A DNA stretch of 64,000 nt from Burkholderiales bacterium (GCA_031260355.1 JAIRJZ010000043.1:62001-126000); one strand, 5' to 3'. Numbered from the stretch's first letter, positions 1 to 8,050 are shown. The notes: generated from the letters alone by a model not told the origin. A program made the numbers and translations.

Positions 1-10
1 AGGCAAGGTC

Positions 11-880
11 ATGATAGTAGTCCCTGTAATGTCCACCAAAGGCGGGGTCGGAAAGTCCACTACTGCCGCCAATTTGGGCGCTTTTTGCGCCGATACCGGC
101 AAGCGCGTTCTCCTGATCGACCTGGACGCTCAGCCCACCCTTTCGAGCTATTTCCGTCTTGAACACGAGGCGCCGGGGGGGATCTACGAGCTGGTCGGAA
201 CCAATGAAATTCGGCTGGATCGGATTGTCTCCCGTACCGGCATCCGCAATCTCGACATCATAGTTTCAAATGATAGCAAAGGGCAGCTTGATAACTTGCT
301 GTTAAATGCAGCCGATGGTCGTCTCCGGCTGCTCAACCTTCTACCGGTATTCAAAGATCAGTATGACCTGGTGTTGATCGACACCAAGGGTACCCGCTGC
401 ATCACCCTGGAGATGGCGATGCTGGCGGCGGATCGAGCCATATCTCCGATCGTGCCGGAGATTCTGGCAGCTCGGGAATTCCAGCGCGGAACACTTGAGC
501 TTTATTCGGAGCTGCAAGCCTTTGCGCGCCTTGGAATTCGGCTGCCAAATATCAAGCTCATGGTCAACCGAGCAGAATATGTTTCGACCGACGCACGGAT
601 GATCACAGAGGGGTTGAGGCGGTCTTTTGGGAACGATCCCGTTGTCCAGGTGCTTGAAACTGCCATTCCCCATATCGCCTCATACCGCAAGGCGGCGCTG
701 CACGGGATGCCGGCCCATCGCTATGAGACAAGACGCCCCGCCGGCAGGAAAGCGCCGCCGTGTTTCGACACCATGCGATCGCTGGCCATCGAAGTGTTTC
801 CCGAATGGGAGGAGGATCTTGAGAGGCTTTCGCCTAACGATCTTCCACCTTCACCGGCGCCCGAAGAGGATCAGATATGA
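11..880 (+). CDS. parA: ParA-family partition ATPase of the ICE
   Basis: A 289-residue ParA/Soj-type ATPase. A deviant Walker A, KGGVGKST, is at residues 10-17 and the A' motif DLDAQPT follows near 37-43. The C-terminus is acidic and proline-rich. In ICEs of the PFGI-1/SPI-7 group parA opens the maintenance module and stabilises the excised or replicating element together with ParB, here encoded 2.8 kb downstream. The stop overlaps the start of the dnaB-like gene (4 bp), indicating translational coupling. Upstream sequence is cut by the window edge, so the promoter and any preceding alpA/xis gene are not visible. Family call is firm; the precise role is inferred from synteny. Confidence 0.93.
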   Translation: MIVVPVMSTKGGVGKSTTAANLGAFCADTGKRVLLIDLDAQPTLSSYFRLEHEAPGGIYELVGTNEIRLDRIVSRTGIRNLDIIVSNDSKGQLDNLLLNAADGRLRLLNLLPVFKDQYDLVLIDTKGTRCITLEMAMLAADRAISPIVPEILAAREFQRGTLELYSELQAFARLGIRLPNIKLMVNRAEYVSTDARMITEGLRRSFGNDPVVQVLETAIPHIASYRKAALHGMPAHRYETRRPAGRKAPPCFDTMRSLAIEVFPEWEEDLERLSPNDLPPSPAPEEDQI

Positions 881-2241
881 GCGCCCATCCTCTATTTGAG
901 CTTGAGCAGCCCTATTCCCCCGAGGCCGAGCAAGCCGTTCTCGGCGGGTTGATGATCGACAACGATACTTGGGATAGCGAAATAGCCGAAAAGCTCTCGG
1001 AAAATGACTTTTACACTCTGGATCACAGAGTGATTTTCCGGGCGATAGCGCACTTGGCGAGAGAGAACAAGCCGATTGATGTCGTCACAGTGACGGAGCG
1101 CGTCAAGGCGCTGTCGTCCGATGCAAACCCCGATCTCGCCTATATTGGGGCGCTGGCTCAAAACGTGCCGACAGCAGCCAATATCAGCCATTACGCAGAT
1201 ATTGTCAGGGAACGGGCGAACCTTCGCTGTTTGGTAAAAATCGGCTTCGACTGCACCCGTAACGCTGCCGGGAAACTGGCAAAAAGCGGCGATGTTCAGG
1301 AAGCCGTTGAACAGGCGCTTTTTGCCCTAAGCCAGCATCGGTTAGGTCGTGATTTTGCCGATGTCCGGCAGGGCTTGTGCGACGTTATTGACACCATTGA
1401 GAAGCACTACGAGAGCGGCGATCCGGTCACCGGTGTGACCACCAGCCTGACCGATCTCGACAAGATGACGTCGGGCCTCCAGCCGTCTGACCTGATCATC
1501 GTCGCAGCTCGTCCATCAATGGGGAAGACAGGTCTTGCGATAGGGTTGGTCAGGTCAGTTCTGGACAAATACCAAGAAGGCAGTGTCCAGTTTTACAGCC
1601 TGGAGATGACTGATCAGCAGATCCTTTTCAGGCTGCTCTCACATTATTCACACATCCCCGTCCAAAATCTCATGAAGGGGGAACTCCAAGAGGATGATTG
1701 GGAGCGACTAACCGGGGCTATAGGAAGAATTCACCAGGCGTCTGACCGGCTGGCACTGGATGACTCGCCGGCATTGACTCCGACTGCTCTACGAGCCAAA
1801 GCGCGTCGGGCAGCACGGAAATTCGGCGCGCCCAAGCTGATCGTGGTCGATTACCTCCAGTTGATGCGTACCGACGGGAAAGCAGAGACGCGAAACCTGG
1901 AAATCACGGAAATAACTGCGTCTCTCAAGGCTTTGGCCAAAGAGATGAAGTGTCCGGTGGTGGCGTTATCGCAACTGAACCGTGGTTTAGAGCAACGCGC
2001 CAATAAGCGCCCCGTCCTTTCGGATCTGCGCGACTCCGGCGCGATCGAGCAAGACGCCGACCTCATCGCCTTCATCTACAGGGATGAATTCTACAACCCT
2101 GCATCGCAGGAGAGCGGTACTGCCGAGATCATTATCGGGAAGCAGCGGAACGGGCCGACGGGCGTTGTTCGCACAGCCTTCCTTTCCGATCAGGCGCGGT
2201 TCGACAACTTCACACAGGATTATTGGAGGGGGCGGTCATGA
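877..2241 (+). CDS. dnaB: DnaB-like replicative helicase
   Basis: A 454-residue DnaB helicase. The N-terminal interaction domain covers roughly residues 10-105. The RecA-like domain carries ARPSMGKT (Walker A, about residues 211-218) and IVVDYLQLM (Walker B), then an LSQLNRGLE motif near 370. Length matches bacterial DnaB, about 450-470. A self-encoded replicative helicase is typical of this ICE family and supports theta-type replication of the excised circle. It overlaps parA by 4 bp and overlaps the next start as ATGA. The host presumably has its own DnaB, so this copy should act at the ICE origin, possibly the iteron region in the STY4528-type gene. Confidence 0.95.
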   Translation: MSAHPLFELEQPYSPEAEQAVLGGLMIDNDTWDSEIAEKLSENDFYTLDHRVIFRAIAHLARENKPIDVVTVTERVKALSSDANPDLAYIGALAQNVPTAANISHYADIVRERANLRCLVKIGFDCTRNAAGKLAKSGDVQEAVEQALFALSQHRLGRDFADVRQGLCDVIDTIEKHYESGDPVTGVTTSLTDLDKMTSGLQPSDLIIVAARPSMGKTGLAIGLVRSVLDKYQEGSVQFYSLEMTDQQILFRLLSHYSHIPVQNLMKGELQEDDWERLTGAIGRIHQASDRLALDDSPALTPTALRAKARRAARKFGAPKLIVVDYLQLMRTDGKAETRNLEITEITASLKALAKEMKCPVVALSQLNRGLEQRANKRPVLSDLRDSGAIEQDADLIAFIYRDEFYNPASQESGTAEIIIGKQRNGPTGVVRTAFLSDQARFDNFTQDYWRGRS

Positions 2242-2825
2242 ACACGACAGTAGCGATAAGCCGAGAGCAGTGCATCTCTATGCTGCGCCGTGTAATCAGA
2301 GAAAAGATAGACTTTGACGGCCATCCTGACGACCTTGTTGCTTGGATGACTTACTCAGAGCAATTGTATGTAAACTTGCCAAGATTGCTTCATCTCCTTG
2401 AAGAAGGCATTCGGGAGACCTTTGAGCACTCGGTTAAATGCGATCTTGAATTGCTCATTGAGTATGGGCTTCTGGTTCGTGCGAGCATCGTTCGTGTACA
2501 TCAAAACGGAAACCTAAGCGCGATCCTTGATCCTATAGGAGAAATCCATCCGAGCCTTATTTGGGACGAAGGTGAAAAACGTCCTTCCCGCTGGATTCTC
2601 AGAACACCGCCGAACAAATTCTTCAGAAAGCATCAAGACGTTCTGGGTGTTCACCCCATATTTCAAGACTGGCCGAAGCATGCTCTGCTTCTGGAGAGCT
2701 ATCCCACACCTTCTGCGCATCTTCCGGTAGGGTCAGGTGGTTTAGCTCGTCATGTAGTGCTAACCATTTATCCCTCAGAGACAGAGATCTCACATCTTCA
2801 ATTTGCCAGGAGAACTTTGAAATGA
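2238..2825 (+). CDS. Hypothetical ICE cargo protein, MNT-start
   Basis: A 195-residue protein of unknown function. The start is ATG 2238, overlapping the dnaB stop and preceded by GGAGGG at 2225-2230. The first ~130 residues look globular (helical, Leu-rich, then a tryptophan-containing segment). The last ~65 residues are encoded antisense to the minus-strand gene 2623-3039, so the true C-terminus may have been altered when that gene arrived. It begins with Met-Asn-Thr, as do the genes at 3133 and 3727, all from ATGAACAC; see the duplicated-leader finding. No family recognised. Confidence 0.6.
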   Translation: MNTTVAISREQCISMLRRVIREKIDFDGHPDDLVAWMTYSEQLYVNLPRLLHLLEEGIRETFEHSVKCDLELLIEYGLLVRASIVRVHQNGNLSAILDPIGEIHPSLIWDEGEKRPSRWILRTPPNKFFRKHQDVLGVHPIFQDWPKHALLLESYPTPSAHLPVGSGGLARHVVLTIYPSETEISHLQFARRTLK

Positions 2826-3039
2826 TTGCGTATTCAATTGCATCCATTCCCCAAAGCCTCCAGCCCTTTTCCTGGGCAAGCGCATTACCCAGAGCGAAGA
2901 TGACGAACCTCTTGGCGATGGCATCGTTGATTTCAAAAAAAGGCGTTGGGATGAGCTTTTCCCGCTTTGCAAGTTCCTCGACTTCTGTGCGGAGGTCTTT
3001 CATTAACACCTCGTATCTGTACCTTTCTTTTGTTTCCAT
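2623..3039 (-). CDS. Hypothetical cargo protein, METK-start
   Basis: A 138-residue, charged, mostly helical soluble protein beginning METKERYRYE, with conserved-looking tryptophans in the middle. No family recognised. The start at 3039 is chosen because it is preceded by AAAGGAG in a leader shared almost exactly with the gene starting at 3637. A longer reading frame extends upstream but runs through that leader and is unlikely to be translated. It converges on and overlaps the plus-strand gene 2238-2825 by ~200 bp, an arrangement that suggests recent insertion. Confidence 0.6.
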   Translation of the reverse strand: METKERYRYEVLMKDLRTEVEELAKREKLIPTPFFEINDAIAKRFVIFALGNALAQEKGWRLWGMDAIEYAIISKFSWQIEDVRSLSLRDKWLALHDELNHLTLPEDAQKVWDSSPEAEHASASLEIWGEHPERLDAF

Positions 3040-3135
3040 TGTCAGGACTCCTTTCGGTTTGGTTGATAACGGTTGTGGAAAACCACAATTATACCGATTG
3101 GATGTCCTGGCACCCTTTTGTAGGGAGGCAGTATG
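3037..3135. promoter_or_regulatory. Bidirectional leader, copy A
   Basis: Region between divergent start codons 3039 (minus) and 3133 (plus). It shares with copy B (3635-3729) the blocks CAGGACTCCTTT next to the minus start and ATTATACCGAT then GGATGTCCTGGCACCC next to the plus start. CAGGAC and GTCCTG are complementary and can close a long stem. On the minus strand the block reads TATAAT, a perfect -10 hexamer, without an obvious -35. Centre and spacing differ between copies. Confidence 0.6.
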
Positions 3136-3444
3136 AACACGAACAACAAGCGCAATCAGACCCTGGGACTGCTCAACGCTGTAGCAGATCAAGGACGCGG
3201 ATACGATCCCGACTATTCGAGAAAGCTGGGGGCGTATCAGTGGCTGCGGTCTTACGCAAGAGATGAGCAACGCCTGAACCGCCCTCTTACGAGAAGCGAT
3301 TCAGTACTTGCTAATGAACTCTTCAAGGATGTTGTTCTGGCGTTAGAGATTCTGGGGATCACTCCGCAGGAAGTTTATCTTCGCTTAAAAACAGACGGAT
3401 TACGTGAAGAGGTGTGTCGGATTGAGAGGTTATTTCATGAATAA
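3133..3444 (+). CDS. Hypothetical ICE cargo protein
   Basis: A 103-residue predicted soluble helical protein starting MNTNNKRNQT, with SD GGGAGG at 3123-3128. No family recognised. It lies between two copies of the same bidirectional leader and converges with the minus-strand gene 3359-3637, overlapping it by 86 bp. Its first codons resemble those of the parB gene (ATGAACAC), consistent with duplication of the parB 5' region during cassette insertion. Confidence 0.6.
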   Translation: MNTNNKRNQTLGLLNAVADQGRGYDPDYSRKLGAYQWLRSYARDEQRLNRPLTRSDSVLANELFKDVVLALEILGITPQEVYLRLKTDGLREEVCRIERLFHE

Positions 3445-3637
3445 CATCTTCCACCACCCATACCTTCTCTCCGCCTACGTCAAAGTTCTTTCCGTAAAGA
3501 GCTACCAATTCGCCGATCCTAGGAATCAAAGGCGGTGTGGAATAGGTGAGGTGCGGGAATCCATCTGGCAGATCTATCGCTTCCTCTGCGCCATTTTCGT
3601 CAATGCAGCAAAAAAATACCAGGTACTTGGTTTCCAT
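3359..3637 (-). CDS. Hypothetical cargo protein, METK-start
   Basis: A 92-residue protein, METKYLVFFCC at the N-terminus, rich in Val/Phe strands with acidic loops (ENGAEEAIDLPDG), probably a small beta-rich fold. No family recognised. The start at 3637 is preceded by AAAGGAG, which overlaps the GTCCTGGC arm of the leader (copy B), so ribosome access may depend on leader folding. It converges with the gene at 3133-3444. Confidence 0.6.
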   Translation of the reverse strand: METKYLVFFCCIDENGAEEAIDLPDGFPHLTYSTPPLIPRIGELVALYGKNFDVGGEKVWVVEDVIHEITSQSDTPLHVIRLFLSEDKLPAE

Positions 3638-3729
3638 GCCAGGACTCCTTTGGGGATTAATAGGGTGATTGTGGAATCCCCATTATACCGATCGGATGTC
3701 CTGGCACCCTTTTCAGGGGAGGTTGCATG
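3635..3729. promoter_or_regulatory. Bidirectional leader, copy B (upstream of parB)
   Basis: Between divergent starts 3637 (minus) and 3727 (parB, plus). Block order as in copy A. Here the outer complementary pair is exact (GCCAGGAC with GTCCTGGC, 8 bp) and an inner pair GGGGATT/AATCCCC (7 bp) replaces the different inner segment of copy A. TATAAT on the minus strand is conserved. The function may be a shared promoter/operator or an RNA leader; the sequence does not decide this. Confidence 0.6.
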
Positions 3730-5397
3730 AACACCCTTGCTAAACACAAAACCATCGACAAGACCATCACGCCAAGCCTCATAGATGCGCGGCTGAACCA
3801 GCGTGGCTTCAAGCCGAAAAACCATCTCGACCAGTTGAGCGATCCTATCGCTGTGACACAGATGGTTGTCACCCTTGATCAACTACGACCATACGACAAC
3901 AACCCCCGTACTACGCGCAACTCGGCTTTCGATGAAATCAAGGAGTCGATCCGCGCGCGCGGACTGGATAACCCGCCGCCGATTACCCGGCGTCCAGGTG
4001 AAGAGCACTACATCATTCGCAATGGTGGAAACACTCGTTTGGAGATCCTGCGGGAACTCTACAAGGAAACCCGCGATGATCGGTATTTCAAGATCAACTG
4101 CTTTTTTCACCCTTGGGAATCCGAGTCTTCAGTTCTCGTTGGCCACCTAATCGAAAACGAAATGCGTGGCAACCTGTACTTTATAGAGAAGGCCGTAGGT
4201 ATTCAGAAACTGAAGGACATGCTTGAGGCCGATGGCGATGGAAAGAAGCTTACTCAGAACGAACTTTCAAAGCGTCTCAAAGATAGAGGCTATCAAGTGT
4301 CTCGAACGCACATCAGCAGGATGCTTGAGTGTGTGAACAGTCTCCTACCTGCCATTCCCCAGACGCTTTACGCAGGTCTTGGAAAGCCGCCAATCGAAAA
4401 GCTTCTGCGTCTTCGCAGTGGCCTTCAAGGCATCTACATTGACCACGGTGGAGGGACGGAAGAAGCATTCAAGGAATTCTGGCTATCTACGCTTTCCGGC
4501 TTCGACATTCGACCGGAAGAGTTCAAATACAATCGCGTCGAAGACGAAATGATCGGCAGAATGAGCGAACGCATCGGACGTGATTTCCGAATGATTCAAC
4601 TCGATCTGCACCAGATAAATCCTGAGCCTGAATCAGAACAGGACGGTGGCGAAGAACCCCCAACAGTTGAACAGAGAAACCCTCAGTCAACCGCGCCGGC
4701 AGCGCAGGCGAGTGGAGGGAAAGCCAAGTCGCAAAAACAGAAGCTCCTGGAAAAATTCGCTCCTGAACCAGGAAATTCTGAATCGGAAGAGTTGGCTCGG
4801 GCGCTTAAAGAGTCTCCACGGAAGAAGACATCACACGCCCCGGTAATACTGCCGAACCAGAAGGATTACCTTGGCACCAGCGAAGCTTTGGTGACTGCGC
4901 TGCACATGCCATCACCGGACATAGAGGATGACTGGATACTCGATGGCGCCGGTGGCGGCAAGTCATTACTTGGCATGCGCATCCAAAGCTGGATGTCAGC
5001 CAACGAAATCGCCAAATGGGGCGGCAATAACAAGATGGCTGTAAAGACGGAACGTGATGGTATCGGATTTACGGTGAATCCACACGCATTTCCCGAAGAA
5101 GAGGAATACAAAGAGAAAGCTGACACAGTGATGTTCGTGCTGATGTCGCTGATACATTGCTACGACAACGACCCAGAGGAAACCCGTGCAGATCTGCACG
5201 GCGGGGTGTGGTCGCAGGTGTTGTTTGGGGGTTACGAAATTAAGGTCGGATTGATGAGTGCTCAGAAGGTGCGCTTCGCGTGCTTACCGGATGAAGTGCT
5301 TTTTCATTTCTTCCGCCTGGTTCGATTTGCTCGCCAAATAGTCAAGCTGCAAAGAGCGGTCGATGATCAGGAGGATAACCAACTGAATCGAGGTTAA
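3727..5397 (+). CDS. parB: ParB-family partition protein (ICE PFGI-1 type)
   Basis: A 556-residue protein matching the ICE ParB family (TIGR03764 type). The N-terminal ParB/Srx-like domain (about residues 45-150) has the variant box NGGNTRLEILREL in place of the usual GERR box. A helix-turn-helix follows near 175-205 (LTQNELSKRLKDRGYQVSRT). A disordered Gln/Glu/Pro/Ser-rich linker runs about 295-370, then a C-terminal globular domain. It is expected to bind a parS-like site and partner the ParA at 11-880. The SD is GGGGAGG just before ATG 3727. Cargo genes now separate it from parA and dnaB. Confidence 0.9.
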   Translation: MNTLAKHKTIDKTITPSLIDARLNQRGFKPKNHLDQLSDPIAVTQMVVTLDQLRPYDNNPRTTRNSAFDEIKESIRARGLDNPPPITRRPGEEHYIIRNGGNTRLEILRELYKETRDDRYFKINCFFHPWESESSVLVGHLIENEMRGNLYFIEKAVGIQKLKDMLEADGDGKKLTQNELSKRLKDRGYQVSRTHISRMLECVNSLLPAIPQTLYAGLGKPPIEKLLRLRSGLQGIYIDHGGGTEEAFKEFWLSTLSGFDIRPEEFKYNRVEDEMIGRMSERIGRDFRMIQLDLHQINPEPESEQDGGEEPPTVEQRNPQSTAPAAQASGGKAKSQKQKLLEKFAPEPGNSESEELARALKESPRKKTSHAPVILPNQKDYLGTSEALVTALHMPSPDIEDDWILDGAGGGKSLLGMRIQSWMSANEIAKWGGNNKMAVKTERDGIGFTVNPHAFPEEEEYKEKADTVMFVLMSLIHCYDNDPEETRADLHGGVWSQVLFGGYEIKVGLMSAQKVRFACLPDEVLFHFFRLVRFARQIVKLQRAVDDQEDNQLNRG

Positions 5398-5399
5398 AC

Positions 5400-5969
5400 A
5401 TGAAGCCCTCAACCATCGCGCTCAATGAGGCGATCCTGCATCACGTCATTCATCAGATACATGAGGGTAACTTCAATGCTTGTAAGGCAATGGGGTTCAA
5501 CGAAGATCAGATTGCCAAGCTTCTGGGAATGTCACCTAAAGAACTGAGCAGACTGGCCTACAGCCGCGTCACTTGGGGAAATGTTGTTTTGAACCCAGTC
5601 TTTGATCGCTTACTCAATGGGCTGGATGATAACCGCGATCTGATCATAAATCGGGCGGTGCGGCTCGGCGCATCAAGCACGATGATGATGGATGTCTTCG
5701 GCCTTAACAATGGCGAGACCGCACAGCGCCGGCGGATACTTGGTATTCCTAGCCGCAAAGGCAGACCGACGGAGCTGACGGACAATCAGAAGGCCGACAT
5801 CTGGCATCGCTGGAAGGCGCTGGTCGCCGAGGCTGAAAGGCCTGTCTCCCAACTCTCCGTTCAGGAGAAGCTCGATTTGGCGATGGTGATCGCCGAGGAA
5901 CAGAACACAGTCCTGGCTAATGTATGGCAGGAAATCAATTCCTACCCTGGGGCCGCAAATGTCTGTTGA
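5400..5969 (+). CDS. DUF2857 family ICE protein
   Basis: A 189-residue protein with the DUF2857 (STY4526-like) pattern. It has an N-terminal helical region, a SPKELSRLAYSRVTWG motif and a C-terminal putative HTH (LTDNQKADIWHRWKAL). This gene always sits between parB and the STY4528-like gene in SPI-7/PFGI-1 elements. The role is unknown; sigma/HTH-like regulation has been suggested by the fold. It is 2 bp from the parB stop, and its end overlaps the start of the next gene. Confidence 0.82.
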   Translation: MKPSTIALNEAILHHVIHQIHEGNFNACKAMGFNEDQIAKLLGMSPKELSRLAYSRVTWGNVVLNPVFDRLLNGLDDNRDLIINRAVRLGASSTMMMDVFGLNNGETAQRRRILGIPSRKGRPTELTDNQKADIWHRWKALVAEAERPVSQLSVQEKLDLAMVIAEEQNTVLANVWQEINSYPGAANVC

Positions 5970-7308
5970 CGACGCAAGACGGCGCGTGAGCCGCCTCATG
6001 GAGAGCGCAGCTACCAAGCTGTCCAAAGCCAGTGGCTCCTGGTCAGCGGTTGGGGCGGTAGATGCGCCGGAGCCGGAGGGCAAGAGCGCGGTGCAGTTCG
6101 CGGGGGTGCAACATAACACTTTTCCGATAAAGCTGATGACCGACAATCGGCTCACACCGCTCGATCGCAACGCATGGCTGGTCTTCCGGCTCATGATGGA
6201 TCAAAGCGGCTTCGCCGGCCCCAACTATCATGAGTTACGGCAGTATCTGCCGACGATCGCTTACGGCAAGCTGGCATCGAAGGAAACCGTCGCCAGGGTC
6301 ATCACGATCTTGCGGTTGAGCCGCTGGGTCACGCTGGTGTCCCGCAAGCGGGATGAAATCACCGGCCAGATGGAAGGCTGCCTATACATAGTCTATGACG
6401 AACCGGTTACAGTCGCCGAAACCAGTGAGTTGGACGCAGAGTATGCCAAATTTGTGGCCGCTTGCCTGTCGCACCCAAACAAGTCGGTTCGCCTGGTCGC
6501 GGCTGGCGCCATGGACGACATCGAAACGTCTGATGGCCGCTTGCCGACCCGCTTGGAAGTGATCGCCAGCCGGGTCGCCGAGCGCAGCCGAAGGAATCAG
6601 AACCAGGTCGATCGGCATCGAATTCCAGTGAGTTCGGAATCCGAACCAAGGCAAAAACCGCTGGGTTTGGAATCCGAACCCGGCCAAAAATCACTGAGTT
6701 CGGAATCCGTACTTGGGGTAAGAAACCCGAGTTCGGAATCCGAACCGGGCGACAAACCCACTAAAACCGATAGAGTTCGGAATCCGAACCAGGCGCAGTA
6801 CAGTACAGTACTTAGTACAAATACAAGTACAAAACGTACTGTACTGTACGACGGGCAAGATTTCGATTTGTACTGGCCGAACGCGGTAAGGCTTACCGAA
6901 ACCGAAAACCGGGAGATTCTCAAAGCCCTGTCCGGGCTTTCGCCGGATGTTCAGCAGATGGTGCTTGATGAGGCCGGTAGCAGAATAGCCGCCGGCGGCA
7001 TCCGAAACCATAACGGGTATCTTTTCAGCTTGGTCAGTAAAGCCAAGGCGGGGACGTTCAAGTTGTGGGCAGCGAGTCAGAGGTTGGAAAGTGTCCCCAC
7101 TGGGGACAGTCACGTCTCCACTGGAGACGGATATTGTGCCAGTGGCACACAACAACAGCATAAACCAAACCAAGGCGCTCCGCCTGTTATCAACGGCGTC
7201 GGTCCACCTGCTGTTTCATCAGAACCCCGAGGTCCGAGGCCGGTCTCCGATACCGTTCGCCGGTTACAGGAGGAGATTAGGGCTTCGATTTCCAGGAGGT
7301 CAGGATGA
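5959..7308 (+). CDS. STY4528-family pathogenicity-island replication protein
   Basis: A 449-residue protein if started at ATG 5959, which overlaps the previous stop; ATG 5920 in frame would add 13 residues. Residues ~40-190 form the conserved STY4528-like winged-helix/replication domain. A low-complexity Ser/Glu/Pro linker follows (about residues 215-290), whose DNA contains five palindromic iterons and a GTAC inverted repeat. The C-terminal third is a DnaD/DnaT-like helical region and a disordered tail. Position after parA-dnaB-parB and the embedded iterons suggest an initiator with its own origin inside the coding region. Confidence 0.82.
   Translation: MSVDDARRRVSRLMESAATKLSKASGSWSAVGAVDAPEPEGKSAVQFAGVQHNTFPIKLMTDNRLTPLDRNAWLVFRLMMDQSGFAGPNYHELRQYLPTIAYGKLASKETVARVITILRLSRWVTLVSRKRDEITGQMEGCLYIVYDEPVTVAETSELDAEYAKFVAACLSHPNKSVRLVAAGAMDDIETSDGRLPTRLEVIASRVAERSRRNQNQVDRHRIPVSSESEPRQKPLGLESEPGQKSLSSESVLGVRNPSSESEPGDKPTKTDRVRNPNQAQYSTVLSTNTSTKRTVLYDGQDFDLYWPNAVRLTETENREILKALSGLSPDVQQMVLDEAGSRIAAGGIRNHNGYLFSLVSKAKAGTFKLWAASQRLESVPTGDSHVSTGDGYCASGTQQQHKPNQGAPPVINGVGPPAVSSEPRGPRPVSDTVRRLQEEIRASISRRSG
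6632..6789. repeat. Five palindromic iterons, candidate oriV
   Basis: Five copies of the 15-bp palindrome GTTCGGAATCCGAAC at 6632, 6665 (one change), 6698 (one change), 6731 and 6775. Spacings are 33, 33, 33 and 44 bp, all multiples of 11, so every copy faces the same side of the helix. The first four encode SSESEP-like peptides, while the fifth lies in another reading frame (VRNPN). The DNA, not the peptide, is therefore conserved. They lie inside the replication gene's linker. Probable binding sites for the initiator or another ICE DNA-binding protein. Confidence 0.75.
6798..6849. repeat. GTAC-rich inverted repeat beside the iterons
   Basis: GTACAGTACAGTAC (6798-6811) and GTACTGTACTGTAC (6836-6849) are perfect 14-bp inverted arms around a 24-nt A+T-rich spacer that itself holds two further GTAC motifs. 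It could extrude as a hairpin (single-strand initiation or unwinding element) next to the iteron array. It is coding sequence of the same gene. Confidence 0.7.
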
Positions 7309-7325
7309 TAATTGGACGGGTGCCG

Positions 7326-7751
7326 TCACCTGATTCTTTTCGTGAGCGTCCAGAGGCGGTCAATTGCTTCTTCGACCGCTTCCGGGTTTCTGTAGGTCAC
7401 TCCTGGCTTGTGTATTCCTTTTGCTGCGCTGTAATTGCATGCAGCGTAATGGAAGCGGAGGCGGCGAAACCAGCCGATCTGGACAGAGCGCAGCTCCCTG
7501 AGTTGGGTGCTGCTCAACCCTTCGGTGGCGAGAGGCAATTGAACGCTTTCAGCGAGAAGGGCTTCACGAACTTGAAAGGCAACAGCGTTGTACTCGCGAC
7601 GCAGTTCCAGCTTCAAGTTGAGACGGTAGGAGATATAGGCAAAGAGAGCACTGGCAACGAAAGGAGCGATGAGGGTTGCGACCAATCCCGGGTTACCAGA
7701 AATTGCGACCAAAAGCTCGTTTACCAACGATTCAAGTGTCAAGGGTTCCAT
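7326..7751 (-). CDS. Hypothetical membrane-anchored protein
   Basis: A 141-residue protein with one N-terminal hydrophobic helix (residues ~20-42, VATLIAPFVASALFAYISY) and a basic, helical cytoplasmic tail. The pattern (short outside segment, one TM, soluble tail) resembles small membrane proteins often carried as ICE cargo. It is antisense to the general direction of the module and abuts the end of the STY4528-like gene. No family recognised. Confidence 0.6.
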   Translation of the reverse strand: MEPLTLESLVNELLVAISGNPGLVATLIAPFVASALFAYISYRLNLKLELRREYNAVAFQVREALLAESVQLPLATEGLSSTQLRELRSVQIGWFRRLRFHYAACNYSAAKGIHKPGVTYRNPEAVEEAIDRLWTLTKRIR

Positions 7752-7769
7752 CCGGTTAAAGCGGCTGCT

Positions 7770-7994
7770 ATGTCGATAGCTTTTTATTCTACCTTAACCC
7801 TTATTTCTCCCATCATTCCGTTTCTTCTCGGTGCGGGGCTGTTCTGGACGCTCTTACGACTTTATCAAAAACTCCGGCGACGGTTCTTGCCGGAAGACTT
7901 TGACTCTACTCTGGTTGCCTACAACTTGATCGAGAGAGTCAGGAGAAGGTTTAAGCCGAAAAACCGAAATGACGAAAATCAGTTTATTGGCTGA
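7770..7994 (+). CDS. Small putative membrane protein
   Basis: A 74-residue frame from ATG 7770 with a hydrophobic segment (residues ~8-28) followed by a basic tail (RLYQKLRRRFLPED). The start lies just upstream of the divergent gene 7326-7751. No good Shine-Dalgarno sequence is seen. The reading frame also runs upstream antisense to that gene, which is probably spurious. It may be a real partner of the divergent membrane protein; weak call. Confidence 0.35.
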   Translation: MSIAFYSTLTLISPIIPFLLGAGLFWTLLRLYQKLRRRFLPEDFDSTLVAYNLIERVRRRFKPKNRNDENQFIG

Positions 7995-8050
7995 AACAAA
8001 GCCGAGTTTCGTACATATTGTCACAACGGATTTTATGAAAGGAATGGCTC

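Noticed and set aside
7305-7769. Upstream part of a plus-strand frame opposite 7326-7751
   Set aside because: Antisense to the membrane protein gene; only the segment from 7770 looks plausible.
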